The notes under the pieces were generated by a model. It was not told where the DNA came from. It saw nothing but the letters and a program-made list of their open reading frames with translations, and did not search any database. A stretch of 64,000 nucleotides of DNA, taken from Lingula anatina (taxonomy: Eukaryota; Brachiopoda; Lingulata; Lingulida; Lingulidae). The stretch spans positions 634,752-698,751 of the forward strand of contig NW_019775747.1 of the NCBI RefSeq assembly GCF_001039355.2, read 5' to 3'. The stretch's first letter is position 1, and the number at the start of each line of letters is the position of its first letter. A program made the position numbers and the translations under genes. Of the stretch, positions 9,633-21,000 are shown one piece after another.

Positions 9633-11393
9633 AACTCGATTTTGGCGATTCTCGATAGAGCTCCCAGCGACAACTGCAAGGAGAAGAGGTTCACGTCTAC
9701 ACTTCAGCTACTTCGATCAATCCTTCGTGCCACCGAGTCCCGCCATAGTCTGTCTACGAGATGGCTGTATTGGGGAAGCGTCCAAAGAATGTGGTGGAAA
9801 ACACTTAAAAGGTAACCTTGAATGCAGAGTGCTGACATTGGTAGGAAAAGTCATTAATACGTTTTTCTTTCTGTTAACAGAACTCGATTACGGCGATTCT
9901 CGATAGAGTTCCCACTGACAACTGCACAGAAAAGGGCCACATCTACGCTTCAGCTACTTCAACCAATCCTTGGTGTCAGCGAGTCCTGCCATGGTCTGTG
10001 TACGAGATGGCTGCATTGGGGAAGCGTCCATTGAGTCCTGCCATGGTCTGTCTACAAGATGGCTGCATTGGAGAAGCGTCCAAGGCATGTGGTGGAAAAC
10101 ACTTAAAAGGTAACCTTGAATGCAGAGTGCTGACATAAGTAGGAAAAGTCATTAATACGTTTTTCTTTCTGTTAACAGAACTCGATTACGGCGATTCTCG
10201 ATAGAGTTCCCACTGACAACTGCACAGAAAAGGGCCACATCTACGCTTCAGCCACTCCAACCAATCCTTGGTGCCAGCGAGTCCTGCCCAAGCCTGTCTG
10301 CGAGGTGGCTGCATTGGGGAAGCGTCCAAGGAATGTGGTGTTTCACTGAGACGGAAACCCCTTAAAGGTAAGCCTGAATGCAGAGTGCTGACATAGGTAG
10401 GAAAAGTCATTAATACGTTTTTCTTTCTGTTAACAGAAATCGATTACGGCGAATCTTGATAGAGCTCCCACTGACAACTGCATGGAGTCCTTCCCAAGCC
10501 TATCTACAAGGTGGCTATATACGAGGGGAAGCGTCCAGCGAGTCATACTATGGTCTGTCTTTGAGATGGCTGCATTGGTGGAGCGTCCATTGCGCTTTCA
10601 ATGGCCTGTCTGCGAGGTGGCTGTTAAGAGGTGTCTGCACAGGGGAAGCGTCCAGCAAGTCCTGCCATGGTCTGTCTACAAGTGCCTGCATTGGGAAAGC
10701 GTCCAAGGCATGTGGTGTTTCGCTGGGATGGAAAACCCTTAAAGGTAAGCTTGAATGTAGAGTGCTGACATAGGTAGGAAAAGTCATTAACGTTTTTCTT
10801 TCTGTTAACAGAACTCGATTATGGTGATTCTCGATGGAGCTCCCACTGAAATAGAAGAGGGCCACATCTACGCTTCAGCTATTTCAATCGATCCTTGGTG
10901 CCAGCGAGTCCTGTCCAAGCTTGTCTATAAGGTGGCTGCATTGGGGAAGTGTCCAGCGAGTCCTTCTATGGTCCGTCTACGAGGTGGCTGCATTGGGGAA
11001 GCGTCCATTGAGTCCTGACATGGTCTGTCTACAAGATGGCTGCATTGGAGAAGCGTCCAAGGCATGTGGTGGAAAACACTTAAAAGGTAACCTTGAATGC
11101 AGAGTGCTGACATAAGTAGGAAAAGTCATACGTTTTTCTTTCTGTTAACAGAACTCGATTACGGCGATTCTCGATAGAATTCCCACTGACAACTGCACAG
11201 AAAAGGGCCNCACATCTACGCTTCAGCTATTTCAATCGATCCTTGGTGCCAGCGAGTCCTGTCCAAGCTTGTCTATAAGGTGGCTGCATTGGGGAAGCGT
11301 CCAGCGAGTCCTGCCATAGTCTGTCTACGAGGTGGCTGCATTGGGAAGCGTCCAAGGCATATGGTGTTTCACTGAGATGGAAAACTCTTAAAG
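9633..11393 (+). repeat. Higher-order tandem repeat: six exon-intron units with 52-bp subrepeats
   Basis: Units of about 250-370 bp repeat in direct orientation. Within each exon a 52-bp subrepeat (core GGTCTGTCTACGAGATGGCT, then GCATTGGGGAAGCGTCC) occurs roughly 1, 2, 1, 4, 3 and 2 times, which explains most of the length differences. The intron part of each unit (GAATGCAGAGTGCTGACAT and GTAGGAAAAGTCATTAA) is as well conserved as the exon part, so whole units were duplicated. Confidence 0.9.
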
Positions 11394-11545
11394 GTAACTC
11401 GTGTTATTGGGGAAAGAAATAGACTAAAATGTTTTTTCAATTGCAGTCTTTGCCATAAATGTTTCTCCTTACTGGCCATTCGAACCTCAACTTTCCTAAA
11501 AACTACGGGTCTGAGTCAGGATTCACTGTTCCGAATACAAATTTT

Positions 11546-11551
11546 AATAAA
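11546..11551 (+). terminator. Polyadenylation signal AATAAA
   Basis: AATAAA in the exon that follows the last tandem unit (acceptor TTTTTTCAATTGCAG at 11432-11446). It would close the transcript that begins at 9263. Confidence 0.4.
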
Positions 11552-12238
11552 ACTGGACAGTTACATTGAAAATTAAATCAAATCAAGTTCTCTTGAAAAA
11601 ATTCAAAAAATCTTATGGTCAAATAATCAAGATAAACATTCTGACAAATCTACATGTCCGAACAATTATTGTCAGTCACAGATTACACAGAAAATAGACA
11701 TATTGATACAACTAAGGGTTGGTAATGCAATAAACAGTCTTAATAATCATTGGAAAGTGTTACCGTTTTAGAGAATAAAATCATCTGAAGTTGAGGCAGA
11801 TAACATTGGTGAGCGCCTGGCCTGATGATGGTCCACTTTCATAAGGTTAAAATGGAGAAAGCTATATTAGCATATGGGATTTCAAGAGTCCTTGTCTAGT
11901 TGTGATACCATTGGAATTTAGGACCCTTCAAGGTAAGTTATGGGCCAGGGTAGAGGGTGAACAATGACCTTAATTGTCATTTATAGATATAGATATTACA
12001 AAACCTTTGTCAATGCAAATTCAACAAACTGGACATTTTGTGCAACGCCTAAGACAAAATTGGTTTAAATTAGACTGTTTGGAAACTGCTGTTAAGCCAC
12101 TAAATGTAGACATTTATTATCTATTTAAAATATACTCAAGGAAATTCATTTAGCAGACATTTTAGAATCCACAAACTTGCAAAAAAAAAAAAAATCACTC
12201 GTGCAAAATATTTTGAGATCCTATGGCCCAACTTTCAG

Positions 12239-12720
12239 ATCTTCCATCAGTTACAATATGACAGAAATTGCGTTGTCACCGGTCTAGAATACAAGTGCTG
12301 CGGTTGTGGTACTAAGAGACAATCGTACAGGTGAGCATGTATTTTCATCTCTTTATATTGTTCAGATCATTAGGCGTTTTCGTGATTCATATTCCTTCCT
12401 TTATCCCTCTTATTTACTAGTCACTTTTTTTGTAGAATCTTGGCACTCTCCTAAATCATAATGTGGTTTTCTTGTGTTGTTATAGAAATATACTATAATA
12501 AAATAAAATAATCGTGTTAAGAACCCAAGTATTATGAAACGTCAAAATACTTACTAGAATTAACGGTGTGGAATTTCCAGTGACATGTTCTTTGCTGCAA
12601 TTAATGCAAGCTTTCAATTACTTTTCATACTTTTGTGTGAACATGTTACGTTTCATTTGTAGGCTACCAAAGGGCAGTTTTCCTGAAATAATGCCCGAAC
12701 GCAGATACCATCAATTCTAG
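12239..12720 (+). CDS. Possible two-exon cysteine-rich open frame, unrecognised
   Basis: A candidate exon 12239-12330 (acceptor CAACTTTCAG, donor CAG|GTGAGC) joins in frame to 12663-12720 (acceptor TTTCATTTGTAG) and ends at a TAG. The reading is IFHQLQYDRNCVVTGLEYKC then CGCGTKRQSYR, then LPKGSFPEIMPERRYHQF. Directly after the TAG the same frame reads QKCPRCET, so a CxxC...CxxC pair, as in zinc ribbons, is split by the stop. That suggests either a decayed zinc-ribbon gene or chance. No start codon exon was found. I do not recognise the family. Confidence 0.25.
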
Positions 12721-14012
12721 CAAAAATGTCCAAGATGCGAAACACTTGTATTAATGGCACTTGCAACGAGCAACTGTATCCACTTTCATTGATCATCGGA
12801 CATCCTAGCAGTCTTGACTGCGAAAAAATTTTTAGAGAATGTGAAGGGTAAAGAGCGATTTATTGAATATAAGAGGAATACAATATAAAAATGTACTCAA
12901 GTCTTTTATATATTGAGATTTTTTGCGCTTCATGGGTCACAGATACGAGTCGGTTGTAATTGTAGGCTATTTAGTAAGTTTTTTTTTTACTTATGCCAGT
13001 GAAACATTTTATTCCAATAGCTTAAGAGAAAACTGAAGTTCAATATGATCATTCATAATTCCATGAATGTTCAATTGAATAAGATGAATTGTGGTTCTGT
13101 GTGAAAAATTTCTGTCTCAACAGCTATTATTAAAATTTAAATAGAATATCCAGTTTATTGCTTTATCCACATTCTAAATGCAGATAGGTTTTCGCTCGCA
13201 AAGCATTGGTATGACCACCAGTTATGGGCGTCTGTGTTTAATTTCAATCTCAGTGATGTAGTCATTTTTCATATTTGTGCTTTTGATGATGTGGAGTTGT
13301 TCGTCAGTATAGCGTTTGAGAAGATCATAATCCGCACACTTACCTCGACTAACCCTCGCATCTTTGTAAAATCTGACTTCATGTAAATCCTTTTACATGA
13401 AGAGGTTTTACATTGATAGCTTGTGCAAAATCTATAATGAAATATTTTACGTTTGAGAAAATATTTCATTGTATTTTTTGTACACGGCTCCTCGTGAGGG
13501 ATGGCTGGGTGCACACAGTCGTCTCTCAAGATTGAGGATCGCACATTACTAATATTACTAATATTATGATTTTCTCAAGTGTTATAGTTGACAAATATAT
13601 CCAATTCATCATATATGCACCTTTCTCCAGACCCAAAAATTCATATTGAAATTTGCATGGACGGTCATACAGTGCGATGTGAAATATGAAATATGTCGAA
13701 GCAAGCTTGCTTTATCCTTTACTTGTATCATACAGTTGTGATTTCAGGGCAAATTTACATTTGAGAAACTTGTATTCAGTTATATGTCAAAGTTTAATTT
13801 CAATCATTGATGTGTCTGGGTAATAATCATATTACCTGAACTTTTATCTATTTTATGAGAGAGAACTATATCCAAGTTTTGATGTATACTTTCAGTCGCA
13901 AAAGGATCGAGTTAATTAATTTGACTTCATCCCCCTATGTCAAGTTTAAAATAAGCCTCAGTTTAATTGCGTTAAGACTAGTAAATGTCTTAACTGTCTT
14001 CAGTACCACTTT

Positions 14013-14180
14013 CAGGGGCGGATCCAGAGCTATTTACTAACAGTCTTCCAAATTATCTTTGTTGATTCATCCTCCAATTTTGACCGTCTTCCAACAGGAA
14101 AAATTGGATACCCGTCAATGTAAACTTGAAAATCTGACCGTCTTCCGGAAGACCCAGAAGACGGCCTAAATCCGCCCCTG
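14013..14180. mobile_element. MITE with CAGGGGCGGAT ends and 5-bp target duplication
   Basis: Begins CAGGGGCGGATCCAG and ends AAATCCGCCCCTG, inverted ends of about 13 bp, with ACTTT on both sides (14008-14012 and 14181-14185). It is 168 bp and non-coding. The same ends occur in fragments at 6607, 6812 and about 15328, so this is a repeated family. Confidence 0.8.
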
Positions 14181-14466
14181 ACTTTCAGCAAGAATTACAT
14201 GTTCTTTGGTTAATTCTTGTGCTTAATCTTGTGTACCAGTATAGTGTATATAGAGAATAGTTTGTAGACACGAGAAAGTTGATTCAGTTGCACCATGCTG
14301 TCTAAAACATGACGATATTTATTAAAGCAATAATAACTCTTCGTTTCGGCCAAAAAATGAATTTTCCTGGAGTAAACAACAATTTTCCCATGCTTACCAA
14401 TAGTTAATGAATCCATTTTTATATTCAAAGTTAGTCCCTGGTTTTTTTCTAAAAAGTTGGGTTTTT

Positions 14467-14494
14467 TGTTAAAATCTCTTAAGAGATTTTAACA
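14467..14494. repeat. Perfect 28-bp palindrome
   Basis: TGTTAAAATCTCTT is followed at once by its exact reverse complement, with no loop bases. It can form a cruciform or a 14-bp hairpin. Confidence 0.95.
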
Positions 14495-16007
14495 GAGTAT
14501 AGACATCAATGGAGGTCACGTGGTCTAAAGACAAGTTCAAATATCAGAATAAAAGCTATAACTGCTGTTTTTGTGGTAAAACAGAATATATTATATTTCT
14601 ATGAGTTATTCACAAGGTTTTTATTGTGAAATATAGGTCTCATACAAAGAGTTATTATGCCTTTAACTTTAAGGCGCCGTGCCAATAAAAAAAACTGAAG
14701 TTATCATGTTTTAAAGACTGAAGTATCCGGGCGTGGGCATTTTCCCGGCATTCCCCACGAAGGGTTTAGACGGGTTTTTCCCCACGGCCCGAGGGCATCG
14801 GGTACTACCACCTACTGAGTGTGTTTACAGGATTCATTAATGATTACTGAAGTACTTTTGAAATTAAATGTTGCTGTATATAATATATAGTTGAATAAAA
14901 CTATATCCTTCAATTTTTCTTTGTTATAAAAACGGAAGGAGTGTACAGATGGAAAAATAATCAACAGACTTGCCAATTAATTTTAATGCAGTTGCATCCC
15001 AAGGGCTCGTTGCATGCCTCGTTTAATTATCAGTCGAAATTCTTTTCAATTGCCCCTTCTCACTTAAAATTAATATAAGATTTGGCGATTTCTGTCGCGT
15101 AGATTTCTTCCATAAAACTAGGCAATGTCCAAGTAATAAAATTGATTTTTGGTTTTGGAAATAAAACTGCGGTGTTGCGTGACTTTTTCTCCGGCCATAA
15201 CTAGAGCCGATACCTAGACCATCCTGAGACGGATTAGAGCCCACAGAATCAACAATCTTACATTATCCCGCTGTAGATGAAAGAACCCAACACCTCTTGT
15301 TGTTAGAGAAGGGGTACATTATATATAGGGGCGGATCCAGGATTTCCAAGAGGGGATTCGTTTTTATTGATTACCCAACCCACGAAAAAAAGCACTTTTT
15401 ACAATTCAGTATGTTGACGGAACGATTCGAATACCGCATTAAATAAATTAATAAACTAAAGTCACGATGCGGGACTCGGATATTTTACGATATGTAAAAA
15501 TTTTGTCACATGATCGATTGACACCACATCTAAGATGATCTCGCGTTATAATCAGCTATGGCTGTGTTAATTATATTAAGAGAGGCATTAATATACAAGA
15601 CAGTCGAAAGTAAAGATCGAAAGTAGGTCGATGGCATTGAAAGTCACAGCCTCACAGGGTCCATTTTTGTTCACTTTTTACTCTTAGTTGAGAATTCCTG
15701 TTTAAATATGAATGAAAATTAAAGGTTTAATTTAAATGGAAATAATTATAGCCAATGATCGATATTTACTGAAAGATAAAAGTATAAAAATTTTGGTGTA
15801 AAATTCCATTATCCAAAATTTTTTGATATCATTTACAGTTCTTAACCCTGGTCAAATTTACTTTTTCTGTTAATATGAAACTCTGCATTAAAAGGGAAAA
15901 GTATAGCTATTTGGGGGTGGGGGGTGGGGGGGGGGGCGTGTTTTGGGTTGGAGTCTGAACAGCATGAAATTTAACACAGGCAGCATTTACAGTTCATTAT
16001 TATCAAA

Positions 16008-16028
16008 TTTATTTACCTTTAATTTATT
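16008..16028 (-). terminator. Candidate polyadenylation signals of the NSP gene
   Basis: On the minus strand two AATAAA hexamers (16023-16028 and 16008-16013) lie about 900 bp beyond the stop codon at 16914. A weaker ATTAAA-type site occurs nearer, around 16370. Which is used cannot be told from sequence. Confidence 0.3.
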
Positions 16029-16913
16029 GTCACAGATGTGGTCACCAGCCATCTTGTACACTGTCCAATATAATTTTAAAAGTTTTGATATGACATGAAC
16101 TTTCTATTGTCTTATTATATAAAGCTACGTGTATGAACAGGAGCCAAAGCAAAGCTTCCAGTATTTACTTAACATGTTGTAAAATATACCTAATTTACAA
16201 TTTTAATATTTGGCAATGTTATTAAAATAGGGGTCTTTATATGCATGTAGATCATTAAGCTCAATATAGGCCATTCCATAGTAAAATTTGATAAACTTGC
16301 TACCCACTTTCATTTGCAGCCTGCTGCCCAATTACTTATCTATTGCCTCCCCTCACAAAAAATTAATTTAATTAATTAAATTTTAAAAAAATAAATTTAA
16401 AAAGAGAAAAAATCAGGAACAATTCATCTTTGAATTGTGACATAAAGTATCATGTTAAATTTGGTTGATTGCACTTGTATATAGATGAAAATTATCAATT
16501 AATATACAATTTCAAAATATTTCTTAGTTGGTTATCAACAATGTCCTTCATTCAAAATAATCTTTTTCTCTTAAACAGAATTACAACCTATGTTATATAA
16601 TATAATTCTTTACATGCCTGATGCATATCAAAAGTCTTAATGTAAAGCTTACCAGCAAGCTGCATCATTATTATAAGCATGAAATCTTAAAATTTGAGTA
16701 CAATATTGCAACGCATATTTTCTCTGACCTAATTGTATATCTGACAGCGAGTATCAGGTTAATTAAGAAACCCTGTATTGAATGTATCATTACACCAACA
16801 GCTAACCCAATTAGGAAATAATTAATATCCAGTATATTTACTTGACCAATGTGCGTTGAGTTGGAAGGTGTCACCAGTTCATGTATTTAGTCATCTATAC
16901 AAAGATAAAGAGT

Positions 16914-17417
16914 TCATAAAGGTGTTCCATGATCCTGGGATGATTCTGCTCTTTCAGAAAGCGCATTTAATATCTGAGAAAACTTTGTTAACCTATCGTA
17001 CCGATTCACTGCAGCACCTTTAGCACCCCATAATAACCTAAGGTGAAAATCAGTTTTGAAAATGTCTAAAATCTCATCCTGTGCTGTAAAATTGTCCATA
17101 ATAGAATCGGCCTTTACACGGTACAGGCCGCATTGCTCAGAAACTATTCTGGCAGTGTCTAGGTGAGCAAGCATCATATCCAGCCCCAAATCTGCGTCTT
17201 TCTCTTCCCAAGTTGTCATATCGTACATGGAATCGAAGTCTCTTTCCATTAGCTCAACTACAGGGAGAATATGCGGTATGCTGACATTTTGAAGTGGCAA
17301 ATTGTCCATTGCTTCATCCATAGAGCGAAGGATTGTTCTCAGCTTGCTCTCGTAGGTGAAGGCATTCCTTGTGTGTTTCTGCCGCAGAAGTAACCAGGTA
17401 TCCTTTAATCTTGTTAT
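16914..17417 (-). CDS. BCAR3: NSP-family adaptor (BCAR3-like), last exon: C-terminal part of Cdc25-like domain
   Basis: Exon 9 of nine, residues 871-1037 of the joined product, ending at TGA. It opens ITRLKDTWLLLRQKHTRNAF, continues with NVSIPHILPVVELMERD, and ends near KTDFHLRLLWGAKGAAVNRY. These follow the BCAR3/SH2D3 C-terminal domain closely: the ITRLxxTW helix, the P-x-L-P-L/V-x-x-L-M-E strand and the RLLWGxxGA signature. In this family the Cdc25-like fold is locked in a closed form without exchange activity and binds the FAT-like C-terminus of Cas (BCAR1) proteins, linking receptors to adhesion signalling. The acceptor AATTTTAG at 17418 keeps phase 0 with exon 8. Confidence 0.93.
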   Translation of the reverse strand: MTRLKDTWLLLRQKHTRNAFTYESKLRTILRSMDEAMDNLPLQNVSIPHILPVVELMERDFDSMYDMTTWEEKDADLGLDMMLAHLDTARIVSEQCGLYRVKADSIMDNFTAQDEILDIFKTDFHLRLLWGAKGAAVNRYDRLTKFSQILNALSERAESSQDHGTPL

Positions 17418-17655
17418 CTAAAATTAGGAAAAAGTGTAAATCATGAAAAAAATCATTAGACAAATCATAGGAAACAACATCAGTTCGAAACAAAATCTTG
17501 TCATAACATATTTTGTTTATTTTATTGTTCTTTTCTAAACTAAGACAACTCTTACTGTAAAATGTTCTTATTCAGAGTGAACAGACACTTTCATTGTTTC
17601 AGGTGTGACTGTTTTTAACTAACACCTAGCACAACAGAGTGCAAAAAAGGCAACA

Positions 17656-17659
<4 letters not shown>

Positions 17660-17688
<29 letters not shown>
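17660..17688. repeat. (GT)n microsatellite
   Basis: About 14 GT units in intron 8 of the NSP gene. Confidence 0.95.
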
Positions 17689-17693
<5 letters not shown>

Positions 17694-18795
17694 CACTTTA
17701 ATCGCTTTTTCAGTACAGTCAGAGAACTATCAACACCACTCAAATATTATTTACATCACATGCTAGTAAGATCAGATAGTCACCCAACCTTCTATAATTA
17801 TTAATTAAGTTTATTAATTGCAAAATATAGCTATAAATACATTATACATTTTTTTTTTCTTGGTGGCTTTATCATAAAATATTCAGCCAGCCAATGCAGC
17901 AACCAGGCTAACACAGTGAAGCAACTATGTAAACCCGAGTTGGATAACAGTATGGGTGTAATGCAATTCACTTCCTCTGGCACAAAATATAGTCAAGACC
18001 ATGCCTACTGTTCAATAACACATGATCACAATTTCCCTCTATTTTGCCTACAATTTATGCATTATTCCCCAGATGATGCCAGCAGGGATGCTGACGAGAT
18101 CTTTGTCAGAGAATAAGATCAATAACAATAACACCCTTTTTACTTGAACCTGAAATGTCAGAGCAGTTCTGACATAATTCTATCCCATTTTTTTTTTACA
18201 TCTCACTCTCAGGACACGAGGTTGCACTTTTTCACAGTTCTATTTAGATAAAACATCCCACTTCCTCAAGTTGCATTTACTTCTGGATCATGAAGTTGCA
18301 AACGGGGCAATTTTTTAAGCAGTTCAGTTGAAATTAATCAGTCTCTCCCTGAATGATTCTAAAATAACTGATACTATCAGGAATTTATAATATCCTGTAT
18401 ACATATAGCTATCATCTATGGCTACTCCATTAAGAAATTCATGTACAAGACGCCAGACTATTTTCTGATTCAGTTTATCAAGACCCTAAATTTTAGAATT
18501 TCCTAAGGAAAATTAAATTAAGGATACATAGATCTGTAGTTAATTATAATACATCAAAATTGTGTACTCCTTACTTTTTCTGTTTCATTTTAAGCTGTTT
18601 ATATATTGTTTTCTGTACATACCAATTTGCAAGTTTCTTTCAAAGGGTGTTGATTTTTCTTTTTCACTTTTATTCTAAACAAAAGGTCACAAAACATTCA
18701 AATATGTACTTATAAATATACTGCTTATTGGATGGTATTTGTATTTTGTTAGAATATAGGCACTTCATTCTATAACACACAGCTCTCTTCCAAAA

Positions 18796-19463
18796 CTAAA
18801 ACTGATGTGGATAATTTATAATCTCTGCCTAGCATCTGTTCTTTATACGGATTTCTTGGTTTCCATCCAGCGTCAAGTGTATGTGAAGTCATGCTTGCAT
18901 GTGCATATAGCGATGCAAGGGCATAACTTCATATGCACTGGCATGCATTTGTTTCACTGTGTGCAGATAATTTAGAGGAAAAAAAAAAAAGAAAAAGAAG
19001 AAAATCACATTCAGCTGACACTATGACCCCATTTCCAGAGATTAGATCGATCCAAACTAGATCGACCCAACTCCCTGGGGGTTCACGCTAAATAGCTGTC
19101 AGCCGAGCGGGCACGAAAGTTAATTACCCCCTTACAGCTTGTGGTAGGCGGGACGGACATTTAAGCCGGATTATCTGACAGTAATCTAGTGAGACTCCCC
19201 ACGGGGATAGATCGATCTAAAATCTATGGGAATACACCCTAAAACTGATGTGGATACATGTAATTTATAATCTCTGCCTAGCATCTGTTCTTTATACCGA
19301 TTTCTTGGTTTCCATCCAGTCTCACATATGTATGTGAAGTCATGCTTGCATGTGCATAGCGATGCAAGGGCATGACTTCATATGCACTGGCATGTATTTG
19401 TTTCACTGTGTGCAGATAATTTAGAGAAAAAAAATAAAAAAATCACATTCAGCTGACACTATG
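18796..19463. repeat. 225-bp direct repeats flanking a MITE exactly
   Basis: Copy 1 (18796-19024) and copy 2 (19239-19463) both run from CTAAAACTGATGTGGATA to CATTCAGCTGACACTATG and are clearly homologous along their length, with small indels. The inverted-repeat element fills the space between them with no spare bases. Confidence 0.9.
19025..19238. mobile_element. Inverted-repeat element, GACCCCATT family, copy 1
   Basis: The left end GACCCCATTTCCAGAG and the right end, read in reverse, share TTAGATCGATC blocks, giving imperfect terminal inverted repeats. The interior shares GTTAATTACCCC and GTAGGCG with the element at 62416-62673, so both belong to one family. Non-coding. Confidence 0.65.
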
Positions 19464-20635
19464 TCATGTAGGATGTAAATTATTTCAAATATGACTTGCC
19501 CTTCCCTAAATAACTTATTAAGGACTAAGACATCCCTGTTGAGATAAATTGTATTTTTTGCTTTTAAGGAAAATATAAAACTAGACTTGCATATCACAGA
19601 AAAAAAGCACAAATTTACATTTCAAGCACTGGTAAGCTTCACATTAACAAGTAAATCAAAACATTACAACTGACATTTTGAAACAAAACCATTTCACAGT
19701 TGCAGTATAGTAGTATCAGTGACACAAATTGCTGCCAATACTCAATATAACATCCAGAACAGTGGCAAGCAAAACCTGACACTTCGTTTTCTCTATCTGT
19801 TAAAATTATAATGAAAATTGATTGCTGCAACAGAGACAAGACTTGCCCATTAGGATCAGCTCTCTAGAGACAAGGATGTTATATATCTATTTCCTTCTGA
19901 GAGGAGTTGGGTTCTTACAGTTATTGCCCAATGGAATAGATTGTCACGACTTTATTAATGAGCTTCACAACTTAATTATACTCTTGTTAATGAGTCTACC
20001 ATTACTGGATGATTGTCCAACATATTAAGTTGCACTATTCATTTAATTTTCTACCTCCTTTTATGTTTAATGTATTTAATGCATGGTCTTGGCATTTTTG
20101 AAAACAAAATCTAGATTTCAATTATGAATATTCAAAATCTTGGATTTTTAAGCAGAAATGAGCCTTGGTCTTTGGAAGAATCTCTGAATATTTATTATGG
20201 GGGAGGGGGGCAACTGAAGAACTGAAATAAAAATCACAAATTCTGTGACTTTGTAGAAAAAGCTCATGCCTGCTAAATTCGATATTGGCATTTAATGTTG
20301 TTTTCAGAGTATCTCCAACTTAATAGGAAATAAACAAATCTCAATCCCACAGCACAGGAAACATTAACAAAATCTTAATAGCAATTGCATGGGTCACTTC
20401 CAGCTTGACCACATGTCCAGCAATCAATTACATTTGAAATGAAGATGTATTAGATCAGGATTCTGACTCACAAAAATTGCAGTGCAGGGGTTGGAAACCT
20501 ACAGGTTTTTGTAGCTTGTACTACTATATATATATATCATTACTGAGCAGACAAGCCTGAACTTCTGACTAGAACTTTCTTTCATTAATATTTCATCATG
20601 GAAGGCTGTTTGAGAATCTAGTCCCAGTGGTGTTG

Positions 20636-21000
20636 NNNNNNNNNNNNNNNNNNNNNNNNNNNNNNNNNNNNNNNNNNNNNNNNNNNNNNNNNNNNNNNNN
20701 NNNNNNNNNNNNNNNNNNNNNNNNNNNNNNNNNNNNNNNNNNNNNNNNNNNNNNNNNNNNNNNNNNNNNNNNNNNNNNNNNNNNNNNNNNNNNNNNNNNN
20801 NNNNNNNNNNNNNNNNNNNNNNNNNNNNNNNNNNNNNNNNNNNNNNNNNNNNNNNNNNNNNNNNNNNNNNNNNNNNNNNNNNNNNNNNNNNNNNNNNNNN
20901 NNNNNNNNNNNNNNNNNNNNNNNNNNNNNNNNNNNNNNNNNNNNNNNNNNNNNNNNNNNNNNNNNNNNNNNNNNNNNNNNNNNNNNNNNNNNNNNNNNNN
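20636..21000. other. Assembly gap (365 N)
   Basis: Run of unknown bases in NSP intron 8. Confidence 0.99.

Larger units (their letters stand above)
9263..11570 (+). ncRNA. Spliced transcript made of six tandemly amplified exons, probably non-coding
   Basis: Predicted exons: 9263-9592, 9633-9811, 9881-10109, 10179-10367, 10437-10744, 10812-11096, 11152-11393 and 11447 to about 11570. Each of the six middle exons starts AACTCGATT (AAATCGATT in the fourth) after TTCTTTCTGTTAACAG or a close variant, and ends CTTAAAAG or CTTAAAG before GTAA. The introns are very short: 40, 69, 69, 69, 67, 55 and 53 nt. An AATAAA lies at 11546 in the last exon. Exon lengths (179, 229, 189, 308, 285, 242) do not share a remainder modulo 3, and every spliced frame I followed stops within about 120 codons, so a conserved protein is unlikely. 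It could be a long non-coding RNA, a decayed amplified coding gene, or a transposon-derived unit. A single-N join at 11210 makes the copy number uncertain. Confidence 0.5.
11575..16000. other. Intergenic region between the tandem-exon unit and the NSP gene
   Basis: Apart from the cysteine-rich frame at 12239-12720, nothing coding is supported. It contains a complete MITE (14013-14180), a perfect 28-bp palindrome (14467-14494), a small GC-rich patch (about 14728-14812), a left transposon end (AGGGGCGGATCCAGG at about 15328) and a G-run near 15915-15937. Confidence 0.65.
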
